Source: Ectothiorhodospiraceae bacterium (lineage in GTDB: Bacteria > Pseudomonadota > Gammaproteobacteria > Nitrococcales > Aquisalimonadaceae). From it: DNA of 64,000 nt. The position numbers and the translations under genes are program-made. The stretch lies in assembly GCA_020831845.1 (NCBI GenBank), contig JAFIFV010000097.1, positions 82,593 through 146,592 on the forward strand. The letters run 5' to 3'. Position 1 is the stretch's first letter; every line of letters starts with the position of its first letter. Below, piece by piece: positions 7,326-15,942 of the stretch. The notes under the pieces were generated by a model. The model did no database searches. It was given only the letters and a program-made list of their open reading frames with translations, and was not told where the DNA came from.

Positions 7326-9062
7326 ATGGCCCAGTACTACGCGATATTGACGAACACCGGCCTACAGAAGCTCGCGGCCGCCCAGGCCAACGAGGAACCG
7401 CTGGTCCTGACGGAGTTTGCCGCCGGCGACGGGGGTGGCGGCTATGTGGCCCCGGGTGCCACCTGGACGTCGCTGGAAAACGAAGTCTGGCGAGGTGGCA
7501 TCAACCGGGTCTACCAATCGGACACCCAGGCGGACATCTTCATCGTCGAGGGATTCATTGACCGCGAGACCGGCGGTTTCTGGGTCCGGGAGCTTGGCGT
7601 CTTCGATGGCGACGGGGACCTGATCGCGGTGGCCGCCAGTCCGGAAACCTTCAAGGCGGCGGCCGACGACGGGGCAGCCCGGGATCTGTACCTGCGCATC
7701 ATGCTCCGGTACGCCAACACCAACGCGGTCGCCTTCGACGTGGAACCGAGCCAGATTCTTGCCCGGCACGACTACGTCGACTCCCAGGATGACCAGGTGC
7801 GCCAGGAGGCGGAGCAGATGGTCATCGATCACGCCGCGAAGGCCGGCGGCGCGCACGGTGTCCCGGAGGGCGAGGCAATCGAATGGAAAGCGGCGGCGCA
7901 ACAGAAGGCGGACGCCGCGGAGTCCGCGGCCAAGGGCTACACCGATTCCGAGCTGTCGTCGGCCGCGTCGGCCCTGCAGAGCTATGCCGATTCAGCCGCG
8001 TCCGACGCCCAGCAGGCCGCACAGGGCTATACCGACAGCGAGATCCAGTCCCACGAATCAAGCCGGAATCACCCGAACGCCACCACGTCCCAGCCGGGTT
8101 TCATGTCCAGCGGCGACAAAAGCAAGCTGAACGGCATCGAGGCCGGCGCCCAGGCCAACCCATCCACCACCGCCAGCCGAACATCCACCAGTACCACCAC
8201 GGTGCTTCAGGCCGCCGGCATGAACAACCACCGCACCAGCGGTGACCATGATGGGCGTTACTACACCAAGGCCGAGGTGGAGGACTACGCCGATTCGGCG
8301 GCCTCCGGCGCGCAGCAGGCGGCCCAAGGCTATACCGACAGCAAGGTCGAATCCCACGAGGCGAGTCGGAACCATCCGAACGCCACGCCCTCCCAGCCCG
8401 GGCTCATGTCCAGCGGAGACAAGAGCAAGCTGAATGGCATTGAATCTGGCGCCCAGGTGAATCCGCCCACCACGGCGAGCCGAACGTCATCCAGCACCTC
8501 AACGGTGCTCCAGGCCGCCGGCATGAACAACCACCGCACCAGCGGAGACCATGATGGGCGGTATTACACGCAATCACAGATTGACAGCATGATCTCCGGG
8601 GTAACCGAGCGCGCTGGGGTGTGGTGGGACACCTTGGCCTCGGAGCTGGTTATCAGCACCAATTTCTGGACGAACATCCTGTCGGTTACGGTCCCGGCGG
8701 TGGCATCGAACGACCGGTTACTCCTGATCGCCAATATCAACCAGCGCGGCGGGAGCAACATTCAGAACACCGGCTTTTACCGTTTCACCCGAAACGGCTC
8801 GGCCGTCATGGTCGGCACCTCGGGTCCCGGGGGCATGCAGGCGACAATCGCCCACGGCTGGACGAACAGCGATCGGCAGATCCCCGGGATGATGCTGGGC
8901 GTCGTGACGGCTGGAACGACGGGCAACGTAACGATCGCAGTCCAGTGTCGATCGGCTGGTGATTCTTCAGGCACTGTTCGCATCAATTCCACAGACAGCA
9001 CCGGAAACAACCATGCCAGAACGCTTTCCGCGCTGGCGGTTGTTCGCTTGAGGAGCCAGTGA
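7326..9062 (+). CDS. H: Tail fibre protein (P2 gpH-like) with tandem repeat
   Basis: A 578-residue fibre. Residues 1-150 match the conserved attachment end (AQYYAILTNTGLQKLAAAQ, VREGLGVFD-like WVRELGVFDGDGDLI, then a VAVAASPETFK segment). A long helical Ala/Gln/Asp region (about 150-245) follows, then two near-identical 101-residue repeats containing SSGDKSKLNGIE and NNHRTSGDHDGRYY. The receptor end (from about 430) is Ser/Thr/Asn-rich and unlike P2's. It would be host-range determining. The repeat sequence also makes it prone to recombination. Confidence 0.9.
   Translation: MAQYYAILTNTGLQKLAAAQANEEPLVLTEFAAGDGGGGYVAPGATWTSLENEVWRGGINRVYQSDTQADIFIVEGFIDRETGGFWVRELGVFDGDGDLIAVAASPETFKAAADDGAARDLYLRIMLRYANTNAVAFDVEPSQILARHDYVDSQDDQVRQEAEQMVIDHAAKAGGAHGVPEGEAIEWKAAAQQKADAAESAAKGYTDSELSSAASALQSYADSAASDAQQAAQGYTDSEIQSHESSRNHPNATTSQPGFMSSGDKSKLNGIEAGAQANPSTTASRTSTSTTTVLQAAGMNNHRTSGDHDGRYYTKAEVEDYADSAASGAQQAAQGYTDSKVESHEASRNHPNATPSQPGLMSSGDKSKLNGIESGAQVNPPTTASRTSSSTSTVLQAAGMNNHRTSGDHDGRYYTQSQIDSMISGVTERAGVWWDTLASELVISTNFWTNILSVTVPAVASNDRLLLIANINQRGGSNIQNTGFYRFTRNGSAVMVGTSGPGGMQATIAHGWTNSDRQIPGMMLGVVTAGTTGNVTIAVQCRSAGDSSGTVRINSTDSTGNNHARTLSALAVVRLRSQ
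7986..8571 (+). repeat. Tandem 303-bp repeat inside the tail-fibre gene
   Basis: Two in-frame copies start at 7986 and 8289 (period 303 bp, 101 codons). Both contain SSGDKSKLNGIE, the AAGMNNHRTSGDHDG turn and a YTDS stretch. The second copy loses similarity after about 8571. The phasing keeps the fibre in frame, so gain or loss of one copy would change fibre length without breaking the gene. Confidence 0.88.
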
Positions 9063-9673
9063 TGGACATCGCAACGGCGATAAAGAGCCTTTTCCCCGAA
9101 GCTGAGTTCGTAATCAAGGACAACGATTACGAGGAGCTGCTGTGGATCAGCACGGACATCTCGAAGCCGAGTAGGCAGGAACTGGAGGAGCGCTGGGAGC
9201 AGTTGCAACGCGAATCGCGGCGGGCGCTGATCCGCGAGCAGCGACGTCAATTGCTCGCGTCTGGAATCACCTTCTGCGGGACTCACTTCGCCACGGACCC
9301 GGAAAGCCGCGCTCTGATCACTGGTGCCGTGTTGGACGCGGAGGATCTGCCCGCCAACGAGATTGTTGACTGGCAGGCCCCACAGCCGGACGGCGGTCAC
9401 GCCTGGCAGGACCTGGAAGCGATTCGAGTCCGCGCGTTGGGCAAGGCCGTGGCCCATTACACGCGGCGGCTGTTCCAGGTCCAGCGAGCAAAGGAGCAGG
9501 CATTCGATGCCGGGGAAGCCCCGGAGACAGTAGCGTGGCCCTCCCACGTCTACGACTGCACCGATGATCTTCCCGCAACCGAAATCGATGCCAGCAACGC
9601 GGGGAGCGCGCTGGGCAACGACGACAACGGCAGCCAGATCGAGCTGGGAACGGTGCTGGTTGGGATCGGATAG
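9059..9673 (+). CDS. Tail fibre accessory/assembly-type protein (DUF4376-like)
   Basis: A 204-residue protein directly after the fibre gene, overlapping its stop by 4 bp. The first 60 residues (FPEAEFVIKDNDYEELLWIS) look like the small N-terminal domain of phage tail proteins. The region QRRQLLASGITFCGTHFATDPESRALITGA, at about 61-90, has the pattern of DUF4376-type fibre chaperone domains (R..LLA....F....F.TD..S...I.GA). Such proteins help fibres fold or attach, and P2 has gpG in this position. The family call is by pattern only. Confidence 0.62.
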   Translation: MMDIATAIKSLFPEAEFVIKDNDYEELLWISTDISKPSRQELEERWEQLQRESRRALIREQRRQLLASGITFCGTHFATDPESRALITGAVLDAEDLPANEIVDWQAPQPDGGHAWQDLEAIRVRALGKAVAHYTRRLFQVQRAKEQAFDAGEAPETVAWPSHVYDCTDDLPATEIDASNAGSALGNDDNGSQIELGTVLVGIG

Positions 9674-9683
9674 GAGAGGAGGC

Positions 9684-9741
9684 ATCCCGGCCGTGCGCCA
9701 ACACGGCCGGGATCCCGAAACACAGTGAGATAGCCACTGTG
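9684..9741 (+). terminator. Two hairpins between fibre accessory gene and Dam methylase
   Basis: A perfect 12-bp inverted repeat (9684-9695 with 9702-9713, 6-nt loop) is followed by a 7-bp one (9721-9727 with 9735-9741). Neither has a T run, so intrinsic termination is uncertain; they may slow transcription or stabilise the fibre mRNA. They separate the baseplate-fibre unit from the methylase gene. Confidence 0.5.
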
Positions 9742-9823
9742 AGCCGAGCAAGGCCCCCTGCCACGTGCACGCGGCGCCGGGGAGCCTACCACAAGAATCC
9801 CTTGGACAATAAGGCAGGCTCAC

Positions 9824-10627
9824 ATGCACAAACCGATCATCCCTTGGATGGGGGGAAAGCGGCGCCTTGCGCCCCAGGTGCTCTCCAAGTTCGGGGACCA
9901 CACCTGCTACGTCGAACCGTTCGCCGGGGCGGCGGCGATCTTCTTCATGAAGCCGCCCTCGGAGGTGGAGGTGATCAACGATATCAACGGCGAGTTGGTC
10001 AACCTCTACCGGGTGGTGAAATTCCACCTGGAGGAGTTCGTCCGGCAGTTCAAATGGGCGCTCTCAAGTCGCCAGGTCTACGAGTGGGAAAAGCTCACGG
10101 TTCCGGAAACGCTGACCGACATCCAACGCGCGGCGAGATTCTTCTACCTGCAAAAGCTTGCCTTCGGCGGACGCGTGGCCGGCCAGAGCTTCGGGACGGC
10201 AACCACCAGCGGCCCCCGGTTGAACCTCCTGCGGATCGAGGAGGAACTCAGCCAGGCTCACCTTCGCTTGCAGGGCGCCTATATCGAAAACCTGCCCTGG
10301 GCGGACGTCATCGGCCGCTACGACAGACCACATACGCTCCACTACCTGGATCCGCCGTACTGGGAAACCGAGGGCTACGGGGTGGACTTTCCCTTCCCGG
10401 AGTACGAACGGATGGCAGCCATGGCGAAGGACGCGGAAGGCAGCGTGGTCATCAGCATCAATGACCACCCGGCGATCAGGCGGGCGTTCGCCGGGTTGCA
10501 CATGGAGCCCTTGGCGATCCGGTACACGGTGGGTGGCGGAAAAGGGGCGAGCGCCAGGGAGCTCATCATCTGGAACGAGCACTGCGAGCAAGCCAGGCTG
10601 ACGTCCGGAAACCTCGCGCTGTTCTGA
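9824..10627 (+). CDS. DNA adenine methylase (D12 class)
   Basis: A 267-residue N6-adenine methyltransferase. Residues 6-13 are PWMGGKRR, the start of the FxGxG-type SAM-binding motif I. VEPFAGAAAIFFM follows at 31-43, and HYLDPPYWETEG (about 173-184) carries the DPPY catalytic motif IV. It has no restriction partner next to it, so it probably protects phage DNA or marks it. It sits between the fibre accessory gene and the sheath gene, where P2 has none, and is bounded by hairpins on one side and the FI promoter dyad on the other: a self-contained moron. Confidence 0.93.
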   Translation: MHKPIIPWMGGKRRLAPQVLSKFGDHTCYVEPFAGAAAIFFMKPPSEVEVINDINGELVNLYRVVKFHLEEFVRQFKWALSSRQVYEWEKLTVPETLTDIQRAARFFYLQKLAFGGRVAGQSFGTATTSGPRLNLLRIEEELSQAHLRLQGAYIENLPWADVIGRYDRPHTLHYLDPPYWETEGYGVDFPFPEYERMAAMAKDAEGSVVISINDHPAIRRAFAGLHMEPLAIRYTVGGGKGASARELIIWNEHCEQARLTSGNLALF

Positions 10628-10658
10628 TACGCCCGTGTCCGCGTAACGCAAGGCGGTG

Positions 10659-10678
10659 TGTAAAGCCGACGCCTTACA
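10659..10678 (+). promoter_or_regulatory. Ogr-type activator site, late promoter before sheath gene FI
   Basis: TGTAAA-N8-CTTACA (TGT at 10659-10661, ACA at 10676-10678, N14 between) lies 96 bp before the FI start. It has the same spacing and nearly the same arms as the site before gene V. In P2 the matching positions are promoters PV and PF. Binding by the Ogr-like protein is inferred. Confidence 0.72.
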
Positions 10679-10774
10679 CGCCCGTCCACTGCACTACGCG
10701 CGCCCGTCGAATCACCATGGCCCTGATTGCCGCCTTTGCGCGGCGCGACTCGCAACAGGAATCAGGAGCCGCCC

Positions 10775-11947
10775 ATGCCCGAGCAATACCATCATGGCGT
10801 TCGCGTGCTGGAGATCAACGAAGGCACCCGGCCGATTCGTACCGTCTCGACGGCCGTGATCGGCATGGTCGCAACCGGCGCCGACGCGGACGCGGAGACG
10901 TTCCCTCTCAACAGGCCGGTGCTGGTCACCGACATCCACGGCGCGATGGGCAAGGCCGGTGACAGCGGCTCTCTGGCACGTTCCCTGGATGCCATCGCCT
11001 CCCAGACCAAGCCGGTAACCGTCGTGGTGCGCGTGGAGGAAGGCGAGACCGACGAAGAGACCACCACCAACATCATCGGCACCGTCGAGGAAAACGGGCA
11101 GAAAACCGGCCTCAAGGCCCTGCTCACGGCGGAGCAAAAATTCGGCGTGAAGCCGAGGATCCTGGGCGTGCCGGAGTTCGATACCCAGGATGTCACCAAC
11201 GAGCTGATCACCATCGCCGAGCGCCTGCGCGGCTTCGTCTACGCCAACGCATACGGCAGCACCACGAAGGAGGACGCCGCCGATTACCGCGAACTCTTCG
11301 GCGCACGCGAGCTCATGCTGATCTGGCCAGACTTCGAGGCCTTCGATGTGGCCGCGGAGGAGACGCGGCAGGCCTCCGCCGTTGCCCGTGCACTGGGCCT
11401 GCGCGCCAGGATTGACATGGAGACCGGATGGCACAAGACCCTCTCCAACGTCCCGGTCAACGGCGTCTCCGGCATCAACAAGGATGTGAGCTGGGATTTG
11501 CAGGACCCCAACACCGACGCCGGCTACCTGAACGAAGCCGACGTGACCACCCTGATCAATCGCGAGGGGTTCCGGTTCTGGGGCTCTCGCACCTGCGCGG
11601 ACGATCCGCTGTTTGCCTTCGAGAACTACACCCGCACGGCCCAGGTGCTGATGGACACCATGGCCGAGGCGCACTTCTGGGCCGTGGACCGTCCCCTGCA
11701 CCCGTCCCTGGCCCGGGACATCATCGAGGGCATCCGAGCCGCCGGCCGGCGCCTGGTACGGGCCGGCTACCTGCTCGGTTTCGACGCCTGGTTCGATGAC
11801 GAGGTCAACACGCCGGACACCCTGAAAGCCGGCAAGCTCTTCATCGACTACGACTACACGCCGGTGCCGCCGCTGGAGAACCTGCTGCTGCAGCAGCGCA
11901 TCACCGATCGGTACCTGGTGGACTTCGCCAGCCGCATCAACGCGTAA
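10775..11947 (+). CDS. FI: Contractile tail sheath protein (P2 gpFI family)
   Basis: A 390-residue sheath protein. ATG 10775 is chosen because AGGAG lies just upstream and the protein then begins MPEQYHHGVRVLEINEGTRP, the family N-terminus. Conserved blocks follow: VSTAVIGMVATGADAD, KPRILGVPEFDTQDVTNEL, GFRFWGSRTCADDPLFAFENY-type text near 250-275, and a C-terminal DYTPVPPLENLLLQQRITDRY. These are typical of the P2 sheath. It heads the FI-FII-E-T-U-D unit behind the dyad at 10659. Confidence 0.96.
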   Translation: MPEQYHHGVRVLEINEGTRPIRTVSTAVIGMVATGADADAETFPLNRPVLVTDIHGAMGKAGDSGSLARSLDAIASQTKPVTVVVRVEEGETDEETTTNIIGTVEENGQKTGLKALLTAEQKFGVKPRILGVPEFDTQDVTNELITIAERLRGFVYANAYGSTTKEDAADYRELFGARELMLIWPDFEAFDVAAEETRQASAVARALGLRARIDMETGWHKTLSNVPVNGVSGINKDVSWDLQDPNTDAGYLNEADVTTLINREGFRFWGSRTCADDPLFAFENYTRTAQVLMDTMAEAHFWAVDRPLHPSLARDIIEGIRAAGRRLVRAGYLLGFDAWFDDEVNTPDTLKAGKLFIDYDYTPVPPLENLLLQQRITDRYLVDFASRINA

Positions 11948-11961
11948 GGAGCGACACAGAC

Positions 11962-12471
11962 ATGGCACTCCCCAAGAAGCTGCGTGACTTCAACCTCTTC
12001 GGCGACGGCAACAACTGGCAGGGGCAGATCGCCGAGCTGGAGCTGCCCACCCTGGCGCGAAACATGGAAGAGTATCGGGGTGGCGGCATGGATGCCCCCG
12101 TGGACATCGACATGGGCCAGGAGAAGATGGAGTTCCAGTGGACCTCCGGCGGGATGATCTCCGAGATCTTCGACGGCTTCGGCAGCTCCGCCCTGGACAA
12201 CAACATGCTCCGCTTCGCCGGAGCCTACCTGCGTGACGACACCAACGAGACGTCCGCCGTGGAGATCGTGGTCCAGGGCCGTCACCGCGAGATCAACATG
12301 GGCACGGCCAAGAACGGCGAGAACAACGAGATCCAGGTCACCACCACGCTCAGCTACTACAAGCTGACCATCGATGGCGAGGAGATCCTGGAAATCGACG
12401 TGCCCGGCTACGTATTCAGGGTGCGCGGCGAGGATATGCTCGCCGCCCGCCGTGAAGCCATCGGCCTGTAA
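11962..12471 (+). CDS. FII: Tail tube protein (P2 gpFII family)
   Basis: A 169-residue tube protein. It starts LPKKLRDFNLFGDGNNWQG, with later GGGMDAPVDIDMGQEKMEF and the VQGRHREINMGTAKNGENNE segment; the tail DGEEILEIDVPGYVFRVRG is also standard. It stacks hexamers to form the tube under the sheath and lies 14 bp after FI, as in P2. Confidence 0.95.
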   Translation: MALPKKLRDFNLFGDGNNWQGQIAELELPTLARNMEEYRGGGMDAPVDIDMGQEKMEFQWTSGGMISEIFDGFGSSALDNNMLRFAGAYLRDDTNETSAVEIVVQGRHREINMGTAKNGENNEIQVTTTLSYYKLTIDGEEILEIDVPGYVFRVRGEDMLAARREAIGL

Positions 12472-12491
12472 CCAGGAGGAGCACCCGGCCC

Positions 12492-12794
12492 ATGAGTAAA
12501 GCCGTTACCGAAACCATCACCCTCGACACCCCCATCACGCGGGAGAAGGGCGAGATCGCCGAGATTCAGTTGCGCAAACCCACCGCCGGCGAACTGCGCG
12601 GCCTGAACCTGGCCGATCTGCTGCAGATGGACGTGAACTCGCTCACCAAGGTCCTGCCCCGCATCAGCAACCCCACCGTCCACGAGGCGGAGGTGCGCGC
12701 GATGGATCCGGCCGACCTGGTCCAGCTGGGCGGGGCCGTCGCGGGTTTTTTGCTCTCGAAGGCGCAGAAGGGCGAAAGCTTCCCCTCTGCGTAG
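12492..12794 (+). CDS. E: Tail assembly chaperone gpE
   Basis: A 100-residue protein between the tube and the tape measure. In P2, E and its frameshift product E+E' are assembly chaperones for the tape measure. Visible parts: IAEIQLRKPTAGELRGLNLADLLQM and a C-terminal AVAGFLLSKAQKGE. The codons for GFL at 12744-12752 contain the heptamer T TTT TTG in the reading frame needed for -1 slippage. A clear GGAGGAG lies before the ATG. Confidence 0.93.
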   Translation: MSKAVTETITLDTPITREKGEIAEIQLRKPTAGELRGLNLADLLQMDVNSLTKVLPRISNPTVHEAEVRAMDPADLVQLGGAVAGFLLSKAQKGESFPSA

Positions 12795-12919
12795 AAGACC
12801 CCATGGCCGATCTGGCGGCCGTATTCCACTGGCCGCCAGACACCATGGACAACTTCACCCTCACCGAACTGATGGACTGGCGCGAGCGCGCCCGTAAACG
12901 CAGCGGCGCGGAGGATTGA
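12492..12919 (+). CDS. E': Predicted -1 frameshift fusion gpE+E'
   Basis: At 12746-12752 the sequence T TTT TTG fits the X XXY YYZ slippery site read in the E frame. A -1 shift there leaves the E stop at 12792-12794 behind and continues in another frame for 55 codons to TGA 12917-12919. The extension contains LPLCVEDPMADLAAVFHWPP and ends MDWRERARKRSGAED. This is the P2 E/E' arrangement, where the same heptamer works. The E' stop overlaps the T start (TGATG). Efficiency is not deducible from sequence. Confidence 0.87.
12746..12752 (+). promoter_or_regulatory. Slippery heptamer T TTT TTG (programmed -1 frameshift)
   Basis: Six T and one G, phased GGT TTT TTG in gene E. This is the same heptamer reported for P2 E/E' and sits where a tail chaperone shift is expected. 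Confidence 0.87.
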
Positions 12920-15447
12920 TGGCCCGAAACCTCCACCTTCAAGTACTCCTCCAAGCCGTCGACCGCGCCACCGCCCCCCTGAAGCGTATCCGCGAGGGTT
13001 CCGGCGGCACCGCCCGGGCCCTGCGCGCCAGTCGCGACGAACTCCGGCAGCTTGAGCAGACCCAGCGCAACCTGCGAGGCTTCTCGGAAATGCGTCGGCA
13101 GCTTCCGCAAACCGCCCGGGCGCTGCAGGACAAGCAGCGGCGCGTCGCCGAACTCACCCGCGAGATTCGCAACACCAGCGGCCCGACCAGGCAATTGGAG
13201 CGTCAGCGGGCGGCGGCCATCCGGCAGGCGCGTGAACTGAAGCAGCGCTACCAGGATGAACAGCGTCAGCTCCACCAACTGCGCGGCAGCGTGCAGAACG
13301 CCGCCGGTCTGACCGGCACACTCAGCGACCGGCAGCGCCAGCTCTCGCAGCGCATGCAGGAAGCCAACCGCAGCATCGAACAGCAGAAGGCCCGGCTGGC
13401 GCAGCTCGCGCAACAGCAGCGGCGCGTGGACGAGGCGCGGGAACGGCGTGACGCCAGCATCGCCCGGGCCCGCTCCATGGCCGGTACTGGTGCGCGGATG
13501 GTCGCCGCCGGCAGCGGCATCCTCTACGCCGGCAGCCGCATCATGGCTCCGGGGTTCGACTTCGACGCCGCCATGAGCCGGGTCCAGGCGCTCTCCCGCC
13601 TTGAGCGGGATGATCCGCGCATGGCCGCGTTGCGCGCCCAGGCCCGCGAGCTGGGTGCGGCAACCACGTTCAGCGCCACCGAGGCCGCCGGCGCGCAGGG
13701 CTTTCTCGCCATGGCGGGCTTCGACCCGGAGAGCATCCGCGCAGCCATGCCCGACATGCTCGCCTTGGCCCAGGCGAACGAGGCGGACCTGGCCCAGGCG
13801 GCCGACATCGCGTCAAACATTCTCTCCGGCTTCGGCCTCGAGGCCGACCAGATGGGCCGTCTCGGAGACGTGCTCACCGCCACCACCACGCGGGCCAACG
13901 TCAACCTGAACATGCTCGGGGAGACGATGAAGTACGTGGCGCCGGTAGCGCGGGACCTCGGCGTGTCCATCGAGGAATCCGCCGCCATGGCGGGCCTGCT
14001 CGGCAATGTCGGCATTCAGGGCAGCCAGGCTGGCACCGTTATGCGCGAGATGCTGAACCGTCTGACCAATCAGACGGGGCCCGCCCGGGAGGCCATCCAG
14101 GCCCTCGGGCTGGAAGTGCGTGACGCTGCCGGCAACCTGCGACCCGTCCCTGACATCCTGGCGGACGCCGCCCATGCAACGCGCGACCTGGGCTCCGCCG
14201 AGCGCGCCGAGGCCTTGCAGCAGATCTTCGGGACCCGCGCCGGCTCCGGCGTCGCCGAGCTCATTAAGCAGCAGGGCGTGGAGGGAATCACCGAGTTCGT
14301 GGACCTGCTCCGGGGCGCGGCCGGTGAGAACCAGCGGGTGGCCAGCACCATGACGGACAACGTTCGGGGCGACCTGGCGGCGCTGCGCTCGGCCTGGCAG
14401 GAACTCGGGATCGCGGTGAGCGAGACCAACGACGGCCCTCTTCGCTCGCTCATCCACGGGATCACCGACACGGTGCGCCGGATCGGCAACTGGACTGCCG
14501 CAAATCCACAGCTTGCCGCCACGATCACCCGGGCCGTGGCTGTGGTCGCCGCGCTCACCGCCGCCATAGGCGCCATCCTCCTGGTTCTCTCCCCGCTGCT
14601 CATCGGGCTGGCCATGACGCGCTTCGGCTTCGCGATGCTGGCGATCCGGGGGGCCGGCGTTGTCGCCGCCCTGGGGCGTATGGCCGCCGTGGCCATACCA
14701 GCTCTGGTCAAGGCCCTCGCCGTCCTGGGCAAGGCCGTGCTGGCTCACCCCATCGTGGCGCTGATCGCCGCGATCGCCGTCGGGGCAATCTGGATCTGGC
14801 GCAACTGGGAAGAGATCGGCCCGAAGATGGCTGAGCTGTGGGATTACCTCCGAGAGCTGGCCAGCAGCTTCCTCGATTGGTTCCGGGATCGGTTCGAGGC
14901 ACTGATGGGCTGGTTCCTGGATATGCCCGGGCGCTGGCGGGAGATTGGCGGCGATATGGTCGACGGAATTGGCCAGGGTATCCGGGATAAGCTCGGCGAG
15001 CTGCGCGAGTCGGTGCAGGGGGCGGCGTCCAGCGCTGCCGGGTGGTTCAAGGAGCGCCTGGGTATCCGCTCCCCTTCCCGGGTGTTCGCCGAGGCCGGGC
15101 GGGACACCATGGCGGGCTACGAACTGGGGCTTGCGCGCTCGGAGCAGGAGCCGCTCAGGCAGCTCACGCGATTCAGCCGACGCCTGCGCCAGACCGCCGC
15201 CGGGCTCACGCTGAGCGCGGCGACCGCACTACCGGCCGCCGCCGGCGTGCAGTTCGATACGCGCGCGCCTATCGCGGCAGCAACGGTCGCTACGGCGCCG
15301 GCCGCCGGCGACACCATCACCATTCACGTGCACGCCGCGCCCGGCATGAGCGAGGCCGAGATTGCGCGTCAGGTTGAGCGCTTGCTCGCCAAGCGCGACC
15401 GGGAGAAAGCAGCGCGGCGCCGATCCGCCCTGTACGACACGGAGTAA
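12919..15447 (+). CDS. T: Tail tape-measure protein (P2 gpT family)
   Basis: An 842-residue tape measure that sets tail length. The start is ATG 12919, overlapping the E' stop. Residues 1-190 are a long Arg/Gln-rich coiled coil. The gpT/TIGR01760 core follows, with ARMVAAGSGILYAGSRIM, GAATTFSATEAAGAQGFLAMAG and NLNMLGETMKYVAPVARDLG. Hydrophobic stretches near 530-600 (VAVVAALTAAIGAILLVLSP and neighbours) fit the membrane-inserting part released on injection. The C-terminal IRSPSRVFAEAGRDTMAGY is also typical. Confidence 0.95.
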   Translation: MARNLHLQVLLQAVDRATAPLKRIREGSGGTARALRASRDELRQLEQTQRNLRGFSEMRRQLPQTARALQDKQRRVAELTREIRNTSGPTRQLERQRAAAIRQARELKQRYQDEQRQLHQLRGSVQNAAGLTGTLSDRQRQLSQRMQEANRSIEQQKARLAQLAQQQRRVDEARERRDASIARARSMAGTGARMVAAGSGILYAGSRIMAPGFDFDAAMSRVQALSRLERDDPRMAALRAQARELGAATTFSATEAAGAQGFLAMAGFDPESIRAAMPDMLALAQANEADLAQAADIASNILSGFGLEADQMGRLGDVLTATTTRANVNLNMLGETMKYVAPVARDLGVSIEESAAMAGLLGNVGIQGSQAGTVMREMLNRLTNQTGPAREAIQALGLEVRDAAGNLRPVPDILADAAHATRDLGSAERAEALQQIFGTRAGSGVAELIKQQGVEGITEFVDLLRGAAGENQRVASTMTDNVRGDLAALRSAWQELGIAVSETNDGPLRSLIHGITDTVRRIGNWTAANPQLAATITRAVAVVAALTAAIGAILLVLSPLLIGLAMTRFGFAMLAIRGAGVVAALGRMAAVAIPALVKALAVLGKAVLAHPIVALIAAIAVGAIWIWRNWEEIGPKMAELWDYLRELASSFLDWFRDRFEALMGWFLDMPGRWREIGGDMVDGIGQGIRDKLGELRESVQGAASSAAGWFKERLGIRSPSRVFAEAGRDTMAGYELGLARSEQEPLRQLTRFSRRLRQTAAGLTLSAATALPAAAGVQFDTRAPIAAATVATAPAAGDTITIHVHAAPGMSEAEIARQVERLLAKRDREKAARRRSALYDTE

Positions 15448-15453
15448 CCCGCC

Positions 15454-15942
15454 ATGATGATGGCCCTGGGATTGTTCGTCTTCGACGTGCCGACCGCCGC
15501 CTACCAGGAGCTGCAGCGCAGCACCAACTGGCGGCATGCCATGCAAAACCGCGTCGGCCAACGGCCGGCCTACCAGTATCTGGGCCCCGGTGAGGACACC
15601 ATCCGCCTCTCGGGCGTGCTCATGCCCGAATTCACCGGCGGCCGCGTCTCGCTGGACCTGATCCGCGTCATGGCCGAAGGCGGGCGGGCCTGGCCGCTCG
15701 TGGAGGGCACCGGACGCATCTACGGGCTATGGGCCGTCACCCGCGTGGACGAGACGGACAGCGTCTTCTTCCGGGACGGAGTCCCGCGTCGGATCGACTT
15801 CGAGCTGGCACTCACCCGGGTGGACGATGACAGGATCGACCTTCTTGGCACGGCGGCGAACGCAGGCCTCGGCGCCGTCACCAGGGCCATGTCCCGTACC
15901 GCCAACCGCGTACGCGACCGACTGGAGATCCCCCGCCCGTGA
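15454..15942 (+). CDS. U: Tail protein gpU
   Basis: A 162-residue protein with the gpU features MALGLFVFDVPTAAYQELQ, then STNWRHAMQNRVGQRPAYQY and EDTIRLSGVLMPEFTGG. gpU belongs to the tail terminator/initiator group near gpD. It is 6 bp after T and overlaps D by 4 bp. Three adjacent ATG codons make the exact start ambiguous by up to two residues. Confidence 0.94.
   Translation: MMMALGLFVFDVPTAAYQELQRSTNWRHAMQNRVGQRPAYQYLGPGEDTIRLSGVLMPEFTGGRVSLDLIRVMAEGGRAWPLVEGTGRIYGLWAVTRVDETDSVFFRDGVPRRIDFELALTRVDDDRIDLLGTAANAGLGAVTRAMSRTANRVRDRLEIPRP

Noticed and set aside
8777..10027. 416-residue leftward frame
   Set aside because: It runs antisense through the fibre and methylase genes, whose rightward frames have clear family motifs. 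High GC makes long antisense frames common.
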